From assembly GCA_036245805.1 (NCBI GenBank), contig BTRK01000002.1, positions 13,141,067-13,205,066 of the forward strand: a stretch of 64,000 bases of DNA, read 5' to 3'. This document shows, piece after piece, positions 11,753-23,272 of the stretch. Numbering within the stretch: the stretch's first letter is position 1; every line of letters begins with the position of its first letter. Under the pieces are notes generated by a model that did not search any database, was not told the DNA's origin, and saw nothing but the letters and a program-made list of their open reading frames with translations. Both the position numbers and the translations under genes were made by a program. Source of the stretch: Pristionchus mayeri. Lineage: Eukaryota > Nematoda > Chromadorea > Rhabditida > Neodiplogasteridae.

Positions 11753-12163
11753 GTAACTGGATCCGTAATAAATACTGTTATCAGAGCGGACAATGAATGA
11801 ACAATTTGTTTAAATTCGGGAAATATGTGATACTTGTACCGCAGTTCATCCATATGCAAGAGAAAAACTTTGTAACACCATCTTTCTTTTCGAAGGAGTG
11901 AAACTCTCAGAAAATCACAATTTGCAGCTGCATGAACATTGAAAACGTGAGAACCTGAATAAGATTTCGCTGACAGCCGAAAGGTACAGTTCGTGTTATA
12001 ACGTCTGATCAATCAGTTTTACAAGCGAACAAAATTGTCGACAGGGATACGATGTGTTTATTGCAAAAATTGCTTATGTTAAGTCTCAAGTAAGCTCTAC
12101 GTGAATACGTAAATTTACAATATATGGATTTACAATTTGTATTGTTTAATTGTTAGTTTCATA
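11753..12163. other. Intergenic gap between the mariner and receptor B
   Basis: Nothing recognisable lies in these roughly 410 bp. A 126-codon minus ORF overlaps the transposon end and is taken as chance. Confidence 0.5.
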
Positions 12164-14283
12164 TTATGTGGGAGAACTGGATACTCTCCTCTGAGTTCTG
12201 GTCTGTTCAATTCTCAGACCGACCAAACTCTTCTTCGGGGCTGCTTCTCCAGAAGCAAGGCTGAATACGCGAGTTGTGGCTGGATTCTTCGCGATCAGCA
12301 GGTATACCGTTCTCCTGTGCGGTGCTTTCATTAGTTACGCTCCAAAGGTGTAATCGTTATTTCCAATAAACGAACAGAGAACGCATATCTACCTTAGGAG
12401 GGTGTACTAGGGTTGGCAATACGAGGGCAGGTTACGAGCTCGTTACGCCTCGGCCTCCTCGGATTGCAAAATAACGGGGGGGGGGGGTAACGAGCTCGTA
12501 ACCTCCCCTCGTATTGCCAACCCTAGTAAGTACCTGTAGGATGGTGCGAATGCGAGCACAGTGAGAGAGTGGGCGAAGGCGTGAAACGATGTGATGCACA
12601 GTGCGACTACGGAGATAACAGAAGCTGTCAAGTGATCTTTGATCTTTGTTCTTCCTTGTCCTCTCTCCAATCCCTTCGAAATTGATTAGATTAAAGCATG
12701 CCTGTCTTATCTTGAGCAGCAACAACCACTCCTTGTGGTAGAGTGATGATATAAATAGCATTCAATATACCGAAAGGAATTACGAGAAACACGTTCGGCA
12801 CTATTCCCTGAAGTGATTGATTAGTTTGCGCGAAATTGAAATGGAAACCTGCATAATCAGCGAAAACACGGCTCGAGTTTGATATCTGCAAAGATTGAAT
12901 AGGTTTCGAACCCAGGAGACCTACATTCGTATAATCAAAACAATTTGCATGACTACGCAATCGACAACTCTTGTTGCACACAATCAACGTAAGAAGTACA
13001 CAAATCGGATCAAAGCTTTTCATTCCATCTCTGTGAGCGCTCGAGAGCGATGACCATATAGTGGTACTGTATGCACAGTTATGTTCCAACCGTTTCGTTG
13101 CAGGGCTTGCATTAGCCATTCCGTGTTTGATCTCGATAATTAGCTCGCAAAGCATGATAATGCAAACGGTGACAAATATTATTATCGCAGCGGCTAACAC
13201 TGAAATTAGGGAAATTCAATTGTGAAAACGTTAAGAAAATCTTACGAATTGCCGTTGCGATCTCAACGCGCGCGCTATCGAAAATAACATACGTGGCATT
13301 TCCCCGGACCCATGATATGATAGCAGGTATCTCCTAAATGTGCATAGCTTAAATTTTGCTTGCGACTTATGCATAACGTGATAAAGATAAAGATACAGTA
13401 ATTCAGGTACGGTAAACTCGAGATGAGCCATACCGATGATTCGAACAATGCAAAGAATTGTCTCAGTTGAAATAATGCAGGAAAGATTGCAAGTTGAGCT
13501 ACAATCATAATAGTGTGGTATTTAAAGCCGTAAAAAATGAATCGCTTTGTTGGAGGAAGCAGAACCTTCAATTATTTTTTGTGATTACCTCCAAAACAAT
13601 GAAAAAGACAAATACTTACTTTTCGTTTGTAGTAAACACAAAAGAAGTATGTTAATGATATTTCATACATTATGAAGCAGTACAAGACCTGAAAATGTTA
13701 TCATGTCCGTGTTAGTGATTGCTATTTCTGAATAGTATGAAATGTGCAGCTGGCATATTATCAAGAAAGTTGAAAGATCTAACGAAAGTTGAAAGATCTT
13801 GTAAGTTAGAATATCTCTCTCCACTGAGTGAGTCCAAAGATTATGTTCTCTGCGCTTACCATTCCTGGAGAAATGGGCAGAATGTGAGCAAAAGCTGCGT
13901 TAGAATACATGACGCGGCAATTCATTTGAATGAGTGGAGTATGCAGTCCCATTAGAATATCGAGCACAGTCGAAGCGAACTAGATCGAAAAAATAGCAAT
14001 AAAATATAATACGGTAACACTCACTTGCAGGGAAAATATATATTTGCGAAAGGCCTTGCCCCTCGGGTCCTTGTCCACCGCAATTAAAATACAAAGAAAA
14101 ACGTTTGCGAAACTGGTCAAAGCCCCTGGAAATGGTCTCTGTTACGAATAAAATAGTGATTCCAGCTTTCCAGCTTTTAGAAAACGATAACATTATCATG
14201 GAATTAAATGAGCACATGCCAAAGACATGTTGTGATATCGTAATAGCTGATTGTAAAGTAGCACCAATTTCCGGTGTTTCCAT
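12164..14283 (-). CDS. Receptor B: Str-superfamily-like 7TM chemoreceptor
   Basis: This is a predicted seven-transmembrane chemoreceptor of the A-E family. The start METPEIGATLQSAITISQHV lies at 14283. Exon 2 reads ALTSFANVFLCILIAVDKD then PRGKAFRKYIFSLQ. Later exons encode ISSLPYLN-side TM4 (PPTKRFIFYGFKYHTI), EIPAIISWVRGNATYVIF, IIIFVTVCIIMLCELIIEI with NASPATKR, YQTRAVFSLIMQ, IVPNVFLVIPFGILNAIYI, ASVISVVALCITSFHAFAHS, and the C-terminal RTVYLLIAKNPATTRVF. The stop is at 12164. I saw no stop codon in the exons, but the exon around TM3 (13640-13960) is harder to follow than in C or D. The last intron carries a small TA-flanked palindrome (12407-12526). Confidence 0.72.
12407..12526. mobile_element. 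Small palindromic MITE with TA duplication
   Basis: CTAGGGTTGGCAATACGAGG at the left is complemented by CCTCGTATTGCCAACCCTAG at the right. TA flanks both ends (12405-12406, 12527-12528). Inner GTTACGAGCTCGTTAC blocks also pair, and a run of G lies near 12476-12487. It sits in the last intron of receptor B. TA duplication suggests mobilisation by a Tc1/mariner-class transposase. Confidence 0.75.
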
Positions 14284-15104
14284 GAAGATGACTGGACTCA
14301 AGTGAGAATTCTTATTTTTCGTATCCCATTGCACCTGCGAGGTGGTGGAAAGTAGCCAACTTCAGTGTCAACGTTGTACGAGGGGGTTGACTAGAGCATT
14401 TCAGTCCTTTTTTCAGTCGGAGTGGTTTTTTTTATGTGCACTTCTTAACGTCGTTGGAAATGGAAAAAAAATACTCAAGCGACCAGAAAATCGTACACGC
14501 TATACTTGAACAGTCTGACAGGATGCAATCTATAGCTCATTCTTTTGAATCAGGTAGAGTTGCTCGAATGTAAGTTCGCAAAAGAACTGATGAGAACTGA
14601 TGGTGAAAATCGAAATTTGCTCCATTTTATTCATCTCTCAACACTGAGTGTGCTAGTCAAAGGTTTCGTGCGATTCTTCACCTGCTTCTTAAGTGAATTC
14701 TCACCAATTCGCTTTTGGCCAACACATCTGCTTTTGAGCAGTGGAATGAATGATCCGATGAGCAGCTTTCAAAACAAATAAGCGTTTGTGAAATGACCAT
14801 TTCTTTGTGAATACATATGTCTTAGATACGGATAATCAGAATTTATCGAGGCTCGTTTTCCTCTACTTGGTAATTTGTTATCTGTCTTACATCCATTTGC
14901 AATTTACCGTGTCTGATTGGTCTTACTGATTCTACATGATTTCACCTGCTGATACGACAACTTTGCTTATTGATGCGTTTCTTACATTACTGTATAGATG
15001 CAGATTGACTGCGACATTATATCTATCGTAGCTTCTACTTCTCTACTCGGCACTACATCAGATGAGGAGTATGACGTCATGCCGCCTTTGATTTATCATG
15101 GCAT

Positions 15105-15131
15105 CATTGTTCTCATCCGACCTAGTGCCCT
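15105..15131. mobile_element. MITE family M, fragment M2 (one terminus)
   Basis: TTCTCATCCGACCTAGTGCC matches the right end of M1 exactly over the shared bases. The other end was not found, so this is a terminal fragment. Confidence 0.55.
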
Positions 15132-15591
15132 CTACTCTCTCACTGCTCTACCGGTCAGCAGAGGGTATAGAAAAAATTTGAAAAAAATATAATCAAGAAA
15201 AAATTGCCCGATTTGTGAAAATCGTCGAATCAGAAGAGTAGAAATAATGCCAATAACATTCAAAATTATTGATTTTATCAGATTTGCAATGTAAAAAAAC
15301 TACGACCAGGCAGCATGCAACTGATTGAAGTAAGTCGTTGTTGTCGTCGCAATCGAAATTCTTTTGGAATACGCATCGTCTTTAGGCTTCTTGTAAAAGC
15401 GACTTGCTTGATAATGGTGTTTGTGAGGTACGTACCTTCCAGCCTAGATAGGCAGCAATCTGCTTAAACGGTGATATTTCGTATACTTGTCGTCTGTAAG
15501 CGGGAATACATCGACCCCCCGCCACAAATATTGTGGGTGTGTACCTAAATACGTTTGATTTGCCATTCGGTCATATTTCGTTTTCAAGTCG

Positions 15592-15733
15592 TGCACTCTC
15601 GTCGGATGATCACCAATAATCGACAATTCAGCAGAATTATCGCAGAAGCATTTTTGATAGTGTATTGTGAACATGCTGCAGAAGGGCACTATTTTTGGTT
15701 ATCAACCGACGGTGATCATCCGTCCTAATGCCC
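15592..15733. mobile_element. MITE family M, copy M3
   Basis: The left end has GTCGGATGATCACC and the right end GACGGTGATCATCCGTCC followed by TAATGCCC. The interior includes GCAGAAGGGCACTATTTTTGG, as in M4 (CAGAAGGGTGATTTTTTTGG). It is a partial palindrome of about 140 bp. Confidence 0.65.
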
Positions 15734-16505
15734 TCTTGATCGATACATCAGCGAGAGAGTGCATGAAATGAAGTGGTGGTTCCCTACGAATATTATCATG
15801 GAAAGAATAATCCTCACAATGAGCAAGTGACGTTAAACAGCTCAATGCTGAGATATCGATAGAAATCCAAATCGTGAGGAGCGTAGAAATAAAAGAGGAA
15901 GAAGCAATAGGATGGAATGAAGAATGGAATCGAGTAAATGGTGAAGAATATGAGACTCTAAAACATGGAATTATTCGAATGCTTGAACGAAAGGCAAACC
16001 TTCAACACTCTCATATTCTCCTTCATTTGAAATATGCGAGCCACTGAATATTGTTTCGAAAATGAGGTTATTGATTTAAATAATTTCAAATTTTGCAAGT
16101 ATGCATATGCAAAAATCTAAAAAGAAAGTTAAAATTTATTATTTAGAAAATTAAAATAAAAACTAACCGCAAAACTAATCATCATAATCACCGCAAACAC
16201 AACTAAATTAGCCTCGTGCGGATAATAACCTAAAAATAGGATTGTGCATATGCAAAATATGCGTAGGAGTTATTGAGCATATGCAAAATATTGATATATG
16301 CATAATTTGCACGTATCAACTCCTACGCTCAAACATATGTTTCACTATGCCTTTTGGTGGCTTAGCAAAGCTCATGAACACTCAGAAAAATTTGAAAATT
16401 GTGTTTCAATTCGGAATTGTTTCTTATCAACCCTCAACCCTCATTCATTCAACCCTCATTCACAAAACCGAAATTATTTGCGTTGTGCCATTGTAATATT
16501 GCTCG

Positions 16506-17269
16506 TCATGGCACATTTAATGTTGCAAATTTCGCACCGTTCACACACAGCAGCACATTGCTCATGCTGACAATGTTCGCAACAATCTCGATTGCAATCA
16601 GAACAATAGCGACACTCGGTTCACGTCGCTCGTACCACCCAAAAGAACAACGTTACATTGTTACTGAAATTACGCACCTCCAGAATCGTGTTGCTATATA
16701 TCTTTCGAAAGCAATTGAACCGAATCTAAATTGATAGAGGTAAATGCGTTTGGATCAGTTGCACACTCACAATGTTAGCAAATATCCGATGAATTGGTCG
16801 CGGATGATGTCAATTGTCAAGATAAATCTGTCACTTTCTGAAAATAAATATTAGTGCGCCCTTACATTGGTCTTACTTTGTACTGGCAAATCATTGACTT
16901 CGTAATAAATGATAACAAATCTTGAAAAAGAAAATAGATCCATATGAACAATCAAGCTGATATTCAACAACCGGAAGTTTTGATGAATCAATTCTAAAAT
17001 TTCAGATGTTTCGGTTGTCGTTTTTGCACCTTCGATACGCATCCTAAACAATCATGATAAAGGATGAATATACATACTCACTCGATTGAAATATAGCTAA
17101 AATCATGATGGGTGAACAAATAAGGAGCCATATGTTCAGCAAGGTCTGAAGAATCATTCATTGGTTGACTTCACAAATAGTATACCTCGAACGTTAGAAG
17201 TGCAAAGAAAAGCGCTGAAGACTGGTTGATTATCGTTGAATTCAAATGAATCATCAATGGAAACGTCAT
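16506..17269 (-). pseudogene. Sre-like 7TM receptor, 5' part only
   Basis: Five exons with good splice borders can be read on the minus strand. They are 17186-17269 (MTFPLMIHLNSTIINQSSAL), 17082-17145 (LLNIWLLICSPIMILAIFQS), 16877-17043 (LIHQNFRLLNISLIVHMDLF, then RFVIIYYEV), 16771-16837 (RFILTIDIIRDQFIGYLLTL) and 16678-16725 (GSIAFERYIATRFW). A further exon gives TM4 (VAIVLIAIEIVANIVSMSNV) and reaches a stop at 16506. The FER.IATRFW motif after TM3 and the H.NFRLL motif before TM2 are typical of the Sre/Srab class of nematode receptors. Nothing resembling TM5-TM7 follows in the gene-poor DNA to the left. It is therefore a truncated gene or one with missed distant exons. Confidence 0.5.
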
Positions 17270-17285
17270 TTTCTTGCACTTCTAG

Positions 17286-18330
17286 CTAAAATAATATATT
17301 TAAGATGTTATCGGGCACAAGTATATAGGCAAGCAACGAAAAAAACATGAGACACGATATTGCGACTAGGCAGCAAAGGAAAAACATGTACTTGTAACTT
17401 GTTTGTGATTCGAATATCACCGTACTAAAATATAGAAAATCTAGCAGTGGGAAGAAGTAACTGTGGGAAGACAACGTAGAGAATGGCTAGCAGTTATTGA
17501 CCACGCCTCCGATAATTACCATGCAAGCTCTGTGTTCTGGAAAGACTGCTATCATGTCATGAGGCTAACACATGCGGACAGCTGTATGAAAAAACTATCC
17601 TTTAGCAATACAAATTTAGCTCAGTTTGCAGCTCACGTTCACATGCTACACGAGATTATCAGTAGTTGTTTTTTGTGTGCATGCCACTCAAGCCGTGCTA
17701 TTAATATCAATTTGTGAGATACTTCCAATAAATATTCAATGACCGATAATTACTGATCGAGAAAAGTCATGCAGTCAACAAAACGTAATCACGTGGCAAT
17801 AAGGAAGGCATTATTGGAACGCATAAAGCTTGGCAGGAAATAAATTGCTTCATAATAAAGTCGCTCAACAGATGGAACTACTATGCAAAGCAATCCAGCA
17901 CACCCATGACGAGGGAAGGAGGAGTGAGACCTTGAGGCTGATCCAGATTGTCGGAACCCAAAACTAATAATAGTTGAACGGATGGGAAATGTTTTGTCAG
18001 ATATTTGTGACCGGATACCATTGAATTCCTTTGCTACTTCAGCAATACAGCAATACTTCAGCAATGAAATTAATGTTATAAAGATTTTCTAACAAAAGCG
18101 TAGATCCGGAAATCGTTGTGAAAGAAACAGTTCTCCTGTTCATTTCCGCTATTGACAATTTGTCGACTGGGCGTAACGAGCTGTGAATGCAGTCAATGTG
18201 TCTGGAATTGGTGCAGCGCAAATGTAAATTGAACGGTTGAAGCACTTCAATACTCATTATGTCTCGGAATGCAACGACTTTTGTCATGTGATCAATGCAT
18301 ACATATTCAATTGATTGAATAATCACTGTG
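17286..18330 (-). pseudogene. Degenerate receptor-like remnants
   Basis: On the minus strand 17286-17474 encodes a strongly hydrophobic piece (FLCCLVAISCLMFFSLLAYI). The stretch 17789-18064 contains LLCIVVPSVERLYYEAIYF then NNAFLIATVITF, which resembles the TM3-TM4 region of Sre-like receptors. I could not link these into one reading frame. They may be the relic of a second Sre-type gene tandem to the one at 16506-17269, but this is weakly supported. Confidence 0.3.
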
Positions 18331-18405
18331 TATTAATTATAAAAATGAGAAAAGCGACAAATATGAACGGTTTTGTATTTGCTGTAGCGGTATATTATGG
18401 TCGCC

Positions 18406-21400
18406 TCATGGGGGAATTTCCTTCTTGAAACATCCGACTTTTCTCGATCCCAGTGGCTCATGCTTTTCGCCGACGACCTTTTTCTGTACAAGAAATATTG
18501 TATAAACTTTTAAACCGAAAATTGTATACTTACAAGGAATGGGAGGGTAGGGTAGGTTGGAGTTTTTGAACGAGACCTAGCTGGTTCGAAAGAGAATCAA
18601 ATTCTAAGAACTTCTACGTTTTTCATATCTGCTAAACGCCTCTGCGACTGTCTGTGTGGAAGTGGAATTTATGAACATAGCCTCAGAAATGAACGGTTTT
18701 CCACCTCTCTCCACTATGAGCCCAGACATCCACAGTGGCGTTTAGCAGATATGTAAGACGTAGAAGTTCTTAGAAATCGATCCTCTTTCGATCCCGCTAG
18801 GTCTCGTTCCAAAACTCCAACCTACCCTCGCGGCCATTCCTTGTTAGTGCTCGATGGTTTCATCTCTTTGATCACTCACCGTCCACACATCGCCATCCTC
18901 GCACGTAACGTTCATAACATTCGTGGGAAAGGTAAGATCAGTTGACTTCTCCTCAGCGTAGCCGATTGATGAACCCGTAGGGCACTTCAGTCCCTAAAAT
19001 TATAGAGTGGGATATTATTCATTTAGACTATTTTTCGTATGGTGATTCACATGTTGCTAATGACCTGCTCCCATGATGCGAATTCGTCTAATGCATCCTC
19101 TAATGCAGGCAAGGGTAGCTTAAAAAGTTCTTTGAATCAATTTCGCAATTTATAATCTCGATAAATTTAAGAATTGGTCTCTACTGTATTGCTTAGTTAG
19201 AATAGTTGTACGCACCCATCTCTCGTTCTCGCCCAACTTGGTGTTGTTTCCAGTTTGTGCGAAAGAAATGGAGGGGAGAGTGGGCACGAGTGTGTAGTTC
19301 AGTTTTTTAGCTGTTACAATGGGATCGAACGAGTTGAACAGCTTCATTCCGGTACATGAGGCTGCAATAACCACATATTTATCGGTTTCTCAAATATAAG
19401 TTAATTATTAACGATACCCCTCTTTACCCTCGACTAGTCACATTAATGGAGCTCTCAGTGTCACACTCAAGACGAGTTTTTAGAGATATAAATCGTTTCT
19501 AGTCGATAGTTAAGGGTACGCGAACTATCTTCCACTTTTTCTATCTAGAATATACATCTAGATGAGAATAAGCTCACGTTTGAGACAGCCGATATTTGTA
19601 AATTGGCCGTATGTGGTGACTTGCGTCGACCCTTCATAGATCTTCCACACTTCTGATCCCGTGCAATGCTGCCACCAGTTTCGCGTGTACAGCTCGAGCG
19701 CTCCAGTCTTCACGACCACATACGCGTATTGTTCGCCATCGGGACATTTGAACTCCTGTGATTAGTAAATACAAACCTTCAGACCATGGGCGTAACTGCC
19801 CTAAAATTACAAAGCGCTAGCTCCATTTAGAAAAAAAACATAGCACACTCTGAGAGTCGAATATCCGAATATACGCCGGTAAAATTTGGTGGGGCTACGC
19901 GCCACACCTAATCAACCGAACATTGAAATTGCATTGCCTAAAATTCTAAACGCGATCAATTGCGATATATTTTGAAACCGGAATTGGATATCCCGACCAC
20001 CGGGAACATACGTATATGCTATTATTGACGGTCGCTTGGTACTCCTTGTCGACTTCAATGCCGACATAGGCACCAGCTGCGGAGATGTTCGACTGTTGGA
20101 GGTAACCAAGCTTCTGGAGGCACACTGCAACGAATGTCATTAATATTAATGCTAATGAAGGTAATGCTATTATTTCTATAATAGATCATTTTTTCGAAGC
20201 AACTGTTACTTACGAGGGACGGGGGTGGTCGTGGTGGGAGTCGTTGTCGTCGTGGTAGTTGGCGTTGTAGTGGTTGTTGTGGGAGTCGTTGTCGTTGTCG
20301 GAGTAGTAGTCGTTGTGGTAACAGTTGTAGTGGTAGTAGGGCTGGTCGTTGTTGTCGGTAGAGTAGTAGTAGTAGGAGAGGCGGTTGTGGTACTTGGGGT
20401 AGTGGTTGTAGTTGAAGTTGTTGAAGAAGTCGTTGTGGTAGTCGGCGCAGTGGTTGTAGAGGGAGCAGCAGTGGTGGTTGTGGTTGGAGCCGTTGTAGTG
20501 GTAGTAGTTGAGGTGGCCGTGGTCGTTGGAGTAGGGGACGTTGTAACAGTCGTTGTTGTGTTGGGAATCGTGGTGGTGGTTGTTCCTGGAGTGATCGTTG
20601 TAGTGCTTGGACTAGTATACGCAGTTTCTGTCGGAGTTGTAGTGGTTGCCGGTGAAGTGGTTGTGGTAAGAACCGTAGTGGTGGTAGGTTCAGCCGTGGT
20701 CACAGTAGTTGTTGTAGTTGGGCTCGTGATCGCTGTAGGAGTTGTCGTTGTGGTAGGCTCTGTAGTAGTAGTAGGATCGTTAACAGTGGTCGTTGAAGGA
20801 GTGTTTGCAGCGGAGGTATCAGAATTGGTCGTGAGAATAGTAGTCGTGGTTGGATTGATTGTCGTCGTTGGAGTTGTCGTGGTGATTGGTTTAGTTGTGG
20901 TGGTCGGAATTGAAGTCGTCGTGGTAAGTTCGGTTGTGGTTGAGGGCACATAAGGAGTGGTGACATCGCTTGTGATAACAGTATTGCTGACTGGCTCAGT
21001 TGTAGTTGGGAGAACGGTAGAAGTGGTTGGCTCTGGTGAGGTTGCGGGAATGGTGGTAGTGGTTGAATGGGTGGTAGACGCAGGAATGGAATCGATGGCA
21101 GTAGATGTAGTTGATCCAATAGTCGTTGAGAGACTAGTGGTTGACTCGGGAGTGGTAGGCAGTGATGTAATAGAAGGGACAGTCGACGGAGTAGGACTAC
21201 TTGTGGAAGTGATTGTTTCTGGCTTGATTGGATTTGCCTGGAATTGGGTAATAGGGTGCCGTGGTCGACCGTTCAGTATTAGAAATAGGGGGAACGGCTG
21301 TAGGCACAGGTGAAGTTGTTGACACGGCCTCTGTGGTATGAATAGTTGTAGAATCTGCTTCGCCGATAAGGGAACCGGGAGGTGGCCTAGTCACAGCTGG

Positions 21401-22754
21401 ATCGTTATTTCCCTCAGGTGGCGTGGTTGTAGTGCTCCCAATGGTAGGCGTATCCGTTGAACTTCCCTTTGAATCAGGGGCAGCCATCGTCGATGTCATC
21501 ACTCCTGCAGCTGTGGTAGTCTCAGGCTCTGAGACAGCATCCGTCGGAACTGTAGTCTCCTTGTCAGACTCGGGAATGGATCTGGACGATTTATGGTTCA
21601 GGCTCGAGTCTTGCATGATTGGGGTTCTGGTGTTCATGATATGGGTTCCGATTGGGCAGGTATCTCCCTCGGTTCTCTTGAGGAAGACGACTGTCTCGCT
21701 CATCAGATACTCCGGGTCTTCACCCTCAGGAATGGTGATGCACGATGAAGTGTTCGTGAAGGCTGCGAAACCAGCACAGGGCATCGCCTGGAAATTGAAT
21801 GATACTAGTTGCTCGCGCTCACTTTTTCTCCCAAAAAAGAAACATTTCAGATCGTGAGCGAAATTGTGAAAAGAGACTATCGTGCCCAAAATGGCACTCG
21901 ATCGGATGATCACCGTCGGATGATAACCGACAACCAAAAAATTTACTCTTCTGTAGAACTTTCACAGAACCATTTTTGACACTTTGGGAACCTACCCTGA
22001 AAGTTCTACAGAAGGGTGATTTTTTTGGTTATTATCCAGCAGGTTACCATCCGACGGTGATCATCCGGCCTAGTGTCCCCCAAAATCAGCATCACTTCTC
22101 GTCAGTGATCGAGTGAGAAAAAAAAATTAAGCCATTTAGGCGGTAAAAAAGGCGTTGCAGCCATATGTTTTGCAAATGCCGCTCAAGAAAAAGAGAGCAT
22201 TTGTACTCTCTACTCCCATCTCCCATCTCATTTCGCACAAAGCCATTCCGCGTATTGCCTAACTACAAGGGCTTTCCTTTTTTCGCCTTTTCGTCATCTA
22301 TAGTGTTCTCGATTTGAATTAATTTTCACAATATTTCCCATCTCATTTCCTCTTTTACTGCCAATGGCCTCGCATTCTCATTCCTAGGAACGGTGTCCTC
22401 GTTCATTGACACACGGTTCAATTAATCTTTGATCTCACCGCCTCGCAGTTTCGCGCGCACTGCATTAGATCCATAGGGACGTCTTTGAGAGCGAATCCTG
22501 ATGAGTCGACGCGAACATAGCGGTTCTGAAATCAGTGAATTATAGTTGACATGACTCTTTCCCTAAGTGTTCTAGGCATTGTATGCATCTAAGTGACTTT
22601 TTGCATTATTTCGCTGTTCTAAGCTGCTTGCTAACCACTCAAACTGCGCAGCAGACACGGCTATGTTGCTGCGAACACATGATCAATATCAGAACGACCT
22701 CACCTGACTGTAGATTAACTGCAGGAAGTAGAGCAGAAGGAAGTGCAGCCGCAT
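18406..22754 (-). CDS. Secreted PAN-domain, threonine-rich mucin-like protein
   Basis: A signal peptide (MRLHFLLLYFLQLIYSQ, exon 22704-22754) is followed by exon 22439-22525 (RYVRVDSSGFALKDVPMD, CARNCEA) and exon 3 ending at 21787 (MPCAGFAAFTNTSSC, GDTCPIGTHI). The cysteine pattern suggests a PAN/apple-type module. A Thr/Ser/Pro-rich block of about 500 residues follows (to 20214), probably heavily O-glycosylated. C-terminal exons 20012-20124, 19578-19755, 19216-19361, 18880-18993 and 18406-18483 encode two cysteine-containing units (FKCPDGEQYAYVVVKTGALE ... IGCLK and LKCPTGSSIGYAEEKSTDLT ... VGCFKK) that look like a duplicated domain I cannot name. Near 21240 the frame must change: either a 70-nt intron (donor CCT/gtgcct, acceptor aattccag) or a one-base indel. 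A cuticle, surface or gut-lining role is inferred. The last intron holds a TTA-flanked MITE and intron 2 holds M4. Confidence 0.8.
18533..18843. mobile_element. Palindromic MITE with TTA duplication
   Basis: CAAGGAATGGGAGGGTAGGG at the left pairs with the CTACCCTCGCGGCCATTCCTTG end at the right. Inner blocks GTTTAGCAGATATG and GACGTAGAAGTTCTTAG also pair. TTA occurs on both sides (18530-18532, 18844-18846), a duplication typical of PIF/Harbinger-like or related elements. The insert is within the last intron of the mucin-like gene. Confidence 0.75.
20216..21240 (-). repeat. Threonine-codon low-complexity tract
   Basis: This DNA is dominated by ACN codons on the minus strand (long runs of Thr with Pro, Ser, Ala and Val). 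It encodes the mucin-like segment. The complement reads as a valine/glycine ORF on the plus strand, which is a shadow. Such tracts change length quickly. Confidence 0.9.
21893..22077. mobile_element. Palindromic MITE, family M, copy M4 (best-preserved)
   Basis: GGCACTCGATCGGATGATCA at the left faces TGATCATCCGGCCTAGTGTCC at the right. The inner TCACCGTCGGATGATAACC, CCAAAAAAT and TTCTGTAGAACTTTCA blocks also pair with their complements. It gives nearly full-length arms for the family. It sits in intron 2 of the mucin-like gene. Confidence 0.8.
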
Positions 22755-23272
22755 TATCGACCGCCTTAAACAACTGAATATGGGGATTCTGGGAGAAGAA
22801 AGGAGAAGGAAGAAGGGATGGTGATGGATTAATATGAGATGAGGTGACAGGCACGAGGGACGCTGCCCCGTATCCGGGGAAGTCATGAGACGTTCCGTAT
22901 CCAAGGCGCGAGTGGACCTCATAGATGAATCAGCAGAAAGGGGAGACATCAGGTACGAATAGATGGCGAATAGACCGGAAATTGAAGGAAATTGATAAAT
23001 GTTGTATAATTTTGTGAATATGTTGCCGTAGGTTGCTGAATCAACCTCACCTGAGCAATTGAGAATCCATGTTCTAATTCAAGGTTTTATGCCGCTATTG
23101 AAGGCACTTGCATCAGTTTTTAATTTTGCTTTCATGAATGGATAACTTGAAGATGTGCAAAAGGTCAAGGATGTTTGGTTGAAATATTGTTTATCGGGCA
23201 AATCTGAGAATATTTGCACGAAGTTCACATTTTTGGGTTATTCAGAGAGGGAGAAGTCTTCGGATCGAGTGA
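22755..23272. other. Intergenic gap upstream of the mucin-like gene
   Basis: About 520 bp hold the promoter region of the mucin-like gene and the 3' flank of the chitinase; both read leftward. No gene or repeat was recognised. Confidence 0.5.

Larger units (their letters stand above)
14284..16505. other. Gene-poor region between receptor B and the Sre-like remnant
   Basis: Short ORFs only. It contains MITE M2 (15105-15131, one end) and M3 (15592-15733). Around 16259-16329 a short inverted repeat (GCGTAGGAGTT / AACTCCTACGC) flanks several copies of GCATATGCAAAAT. No exon-like series was recognised. Confidence 0.5.

Noticed and set aside
20225..20953. Long valine/glycine-rich ORF on the plus strand
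   Set aside because: It is the complement of the Thr-codon tract of the mucin-like gene; composition explains the open frame.
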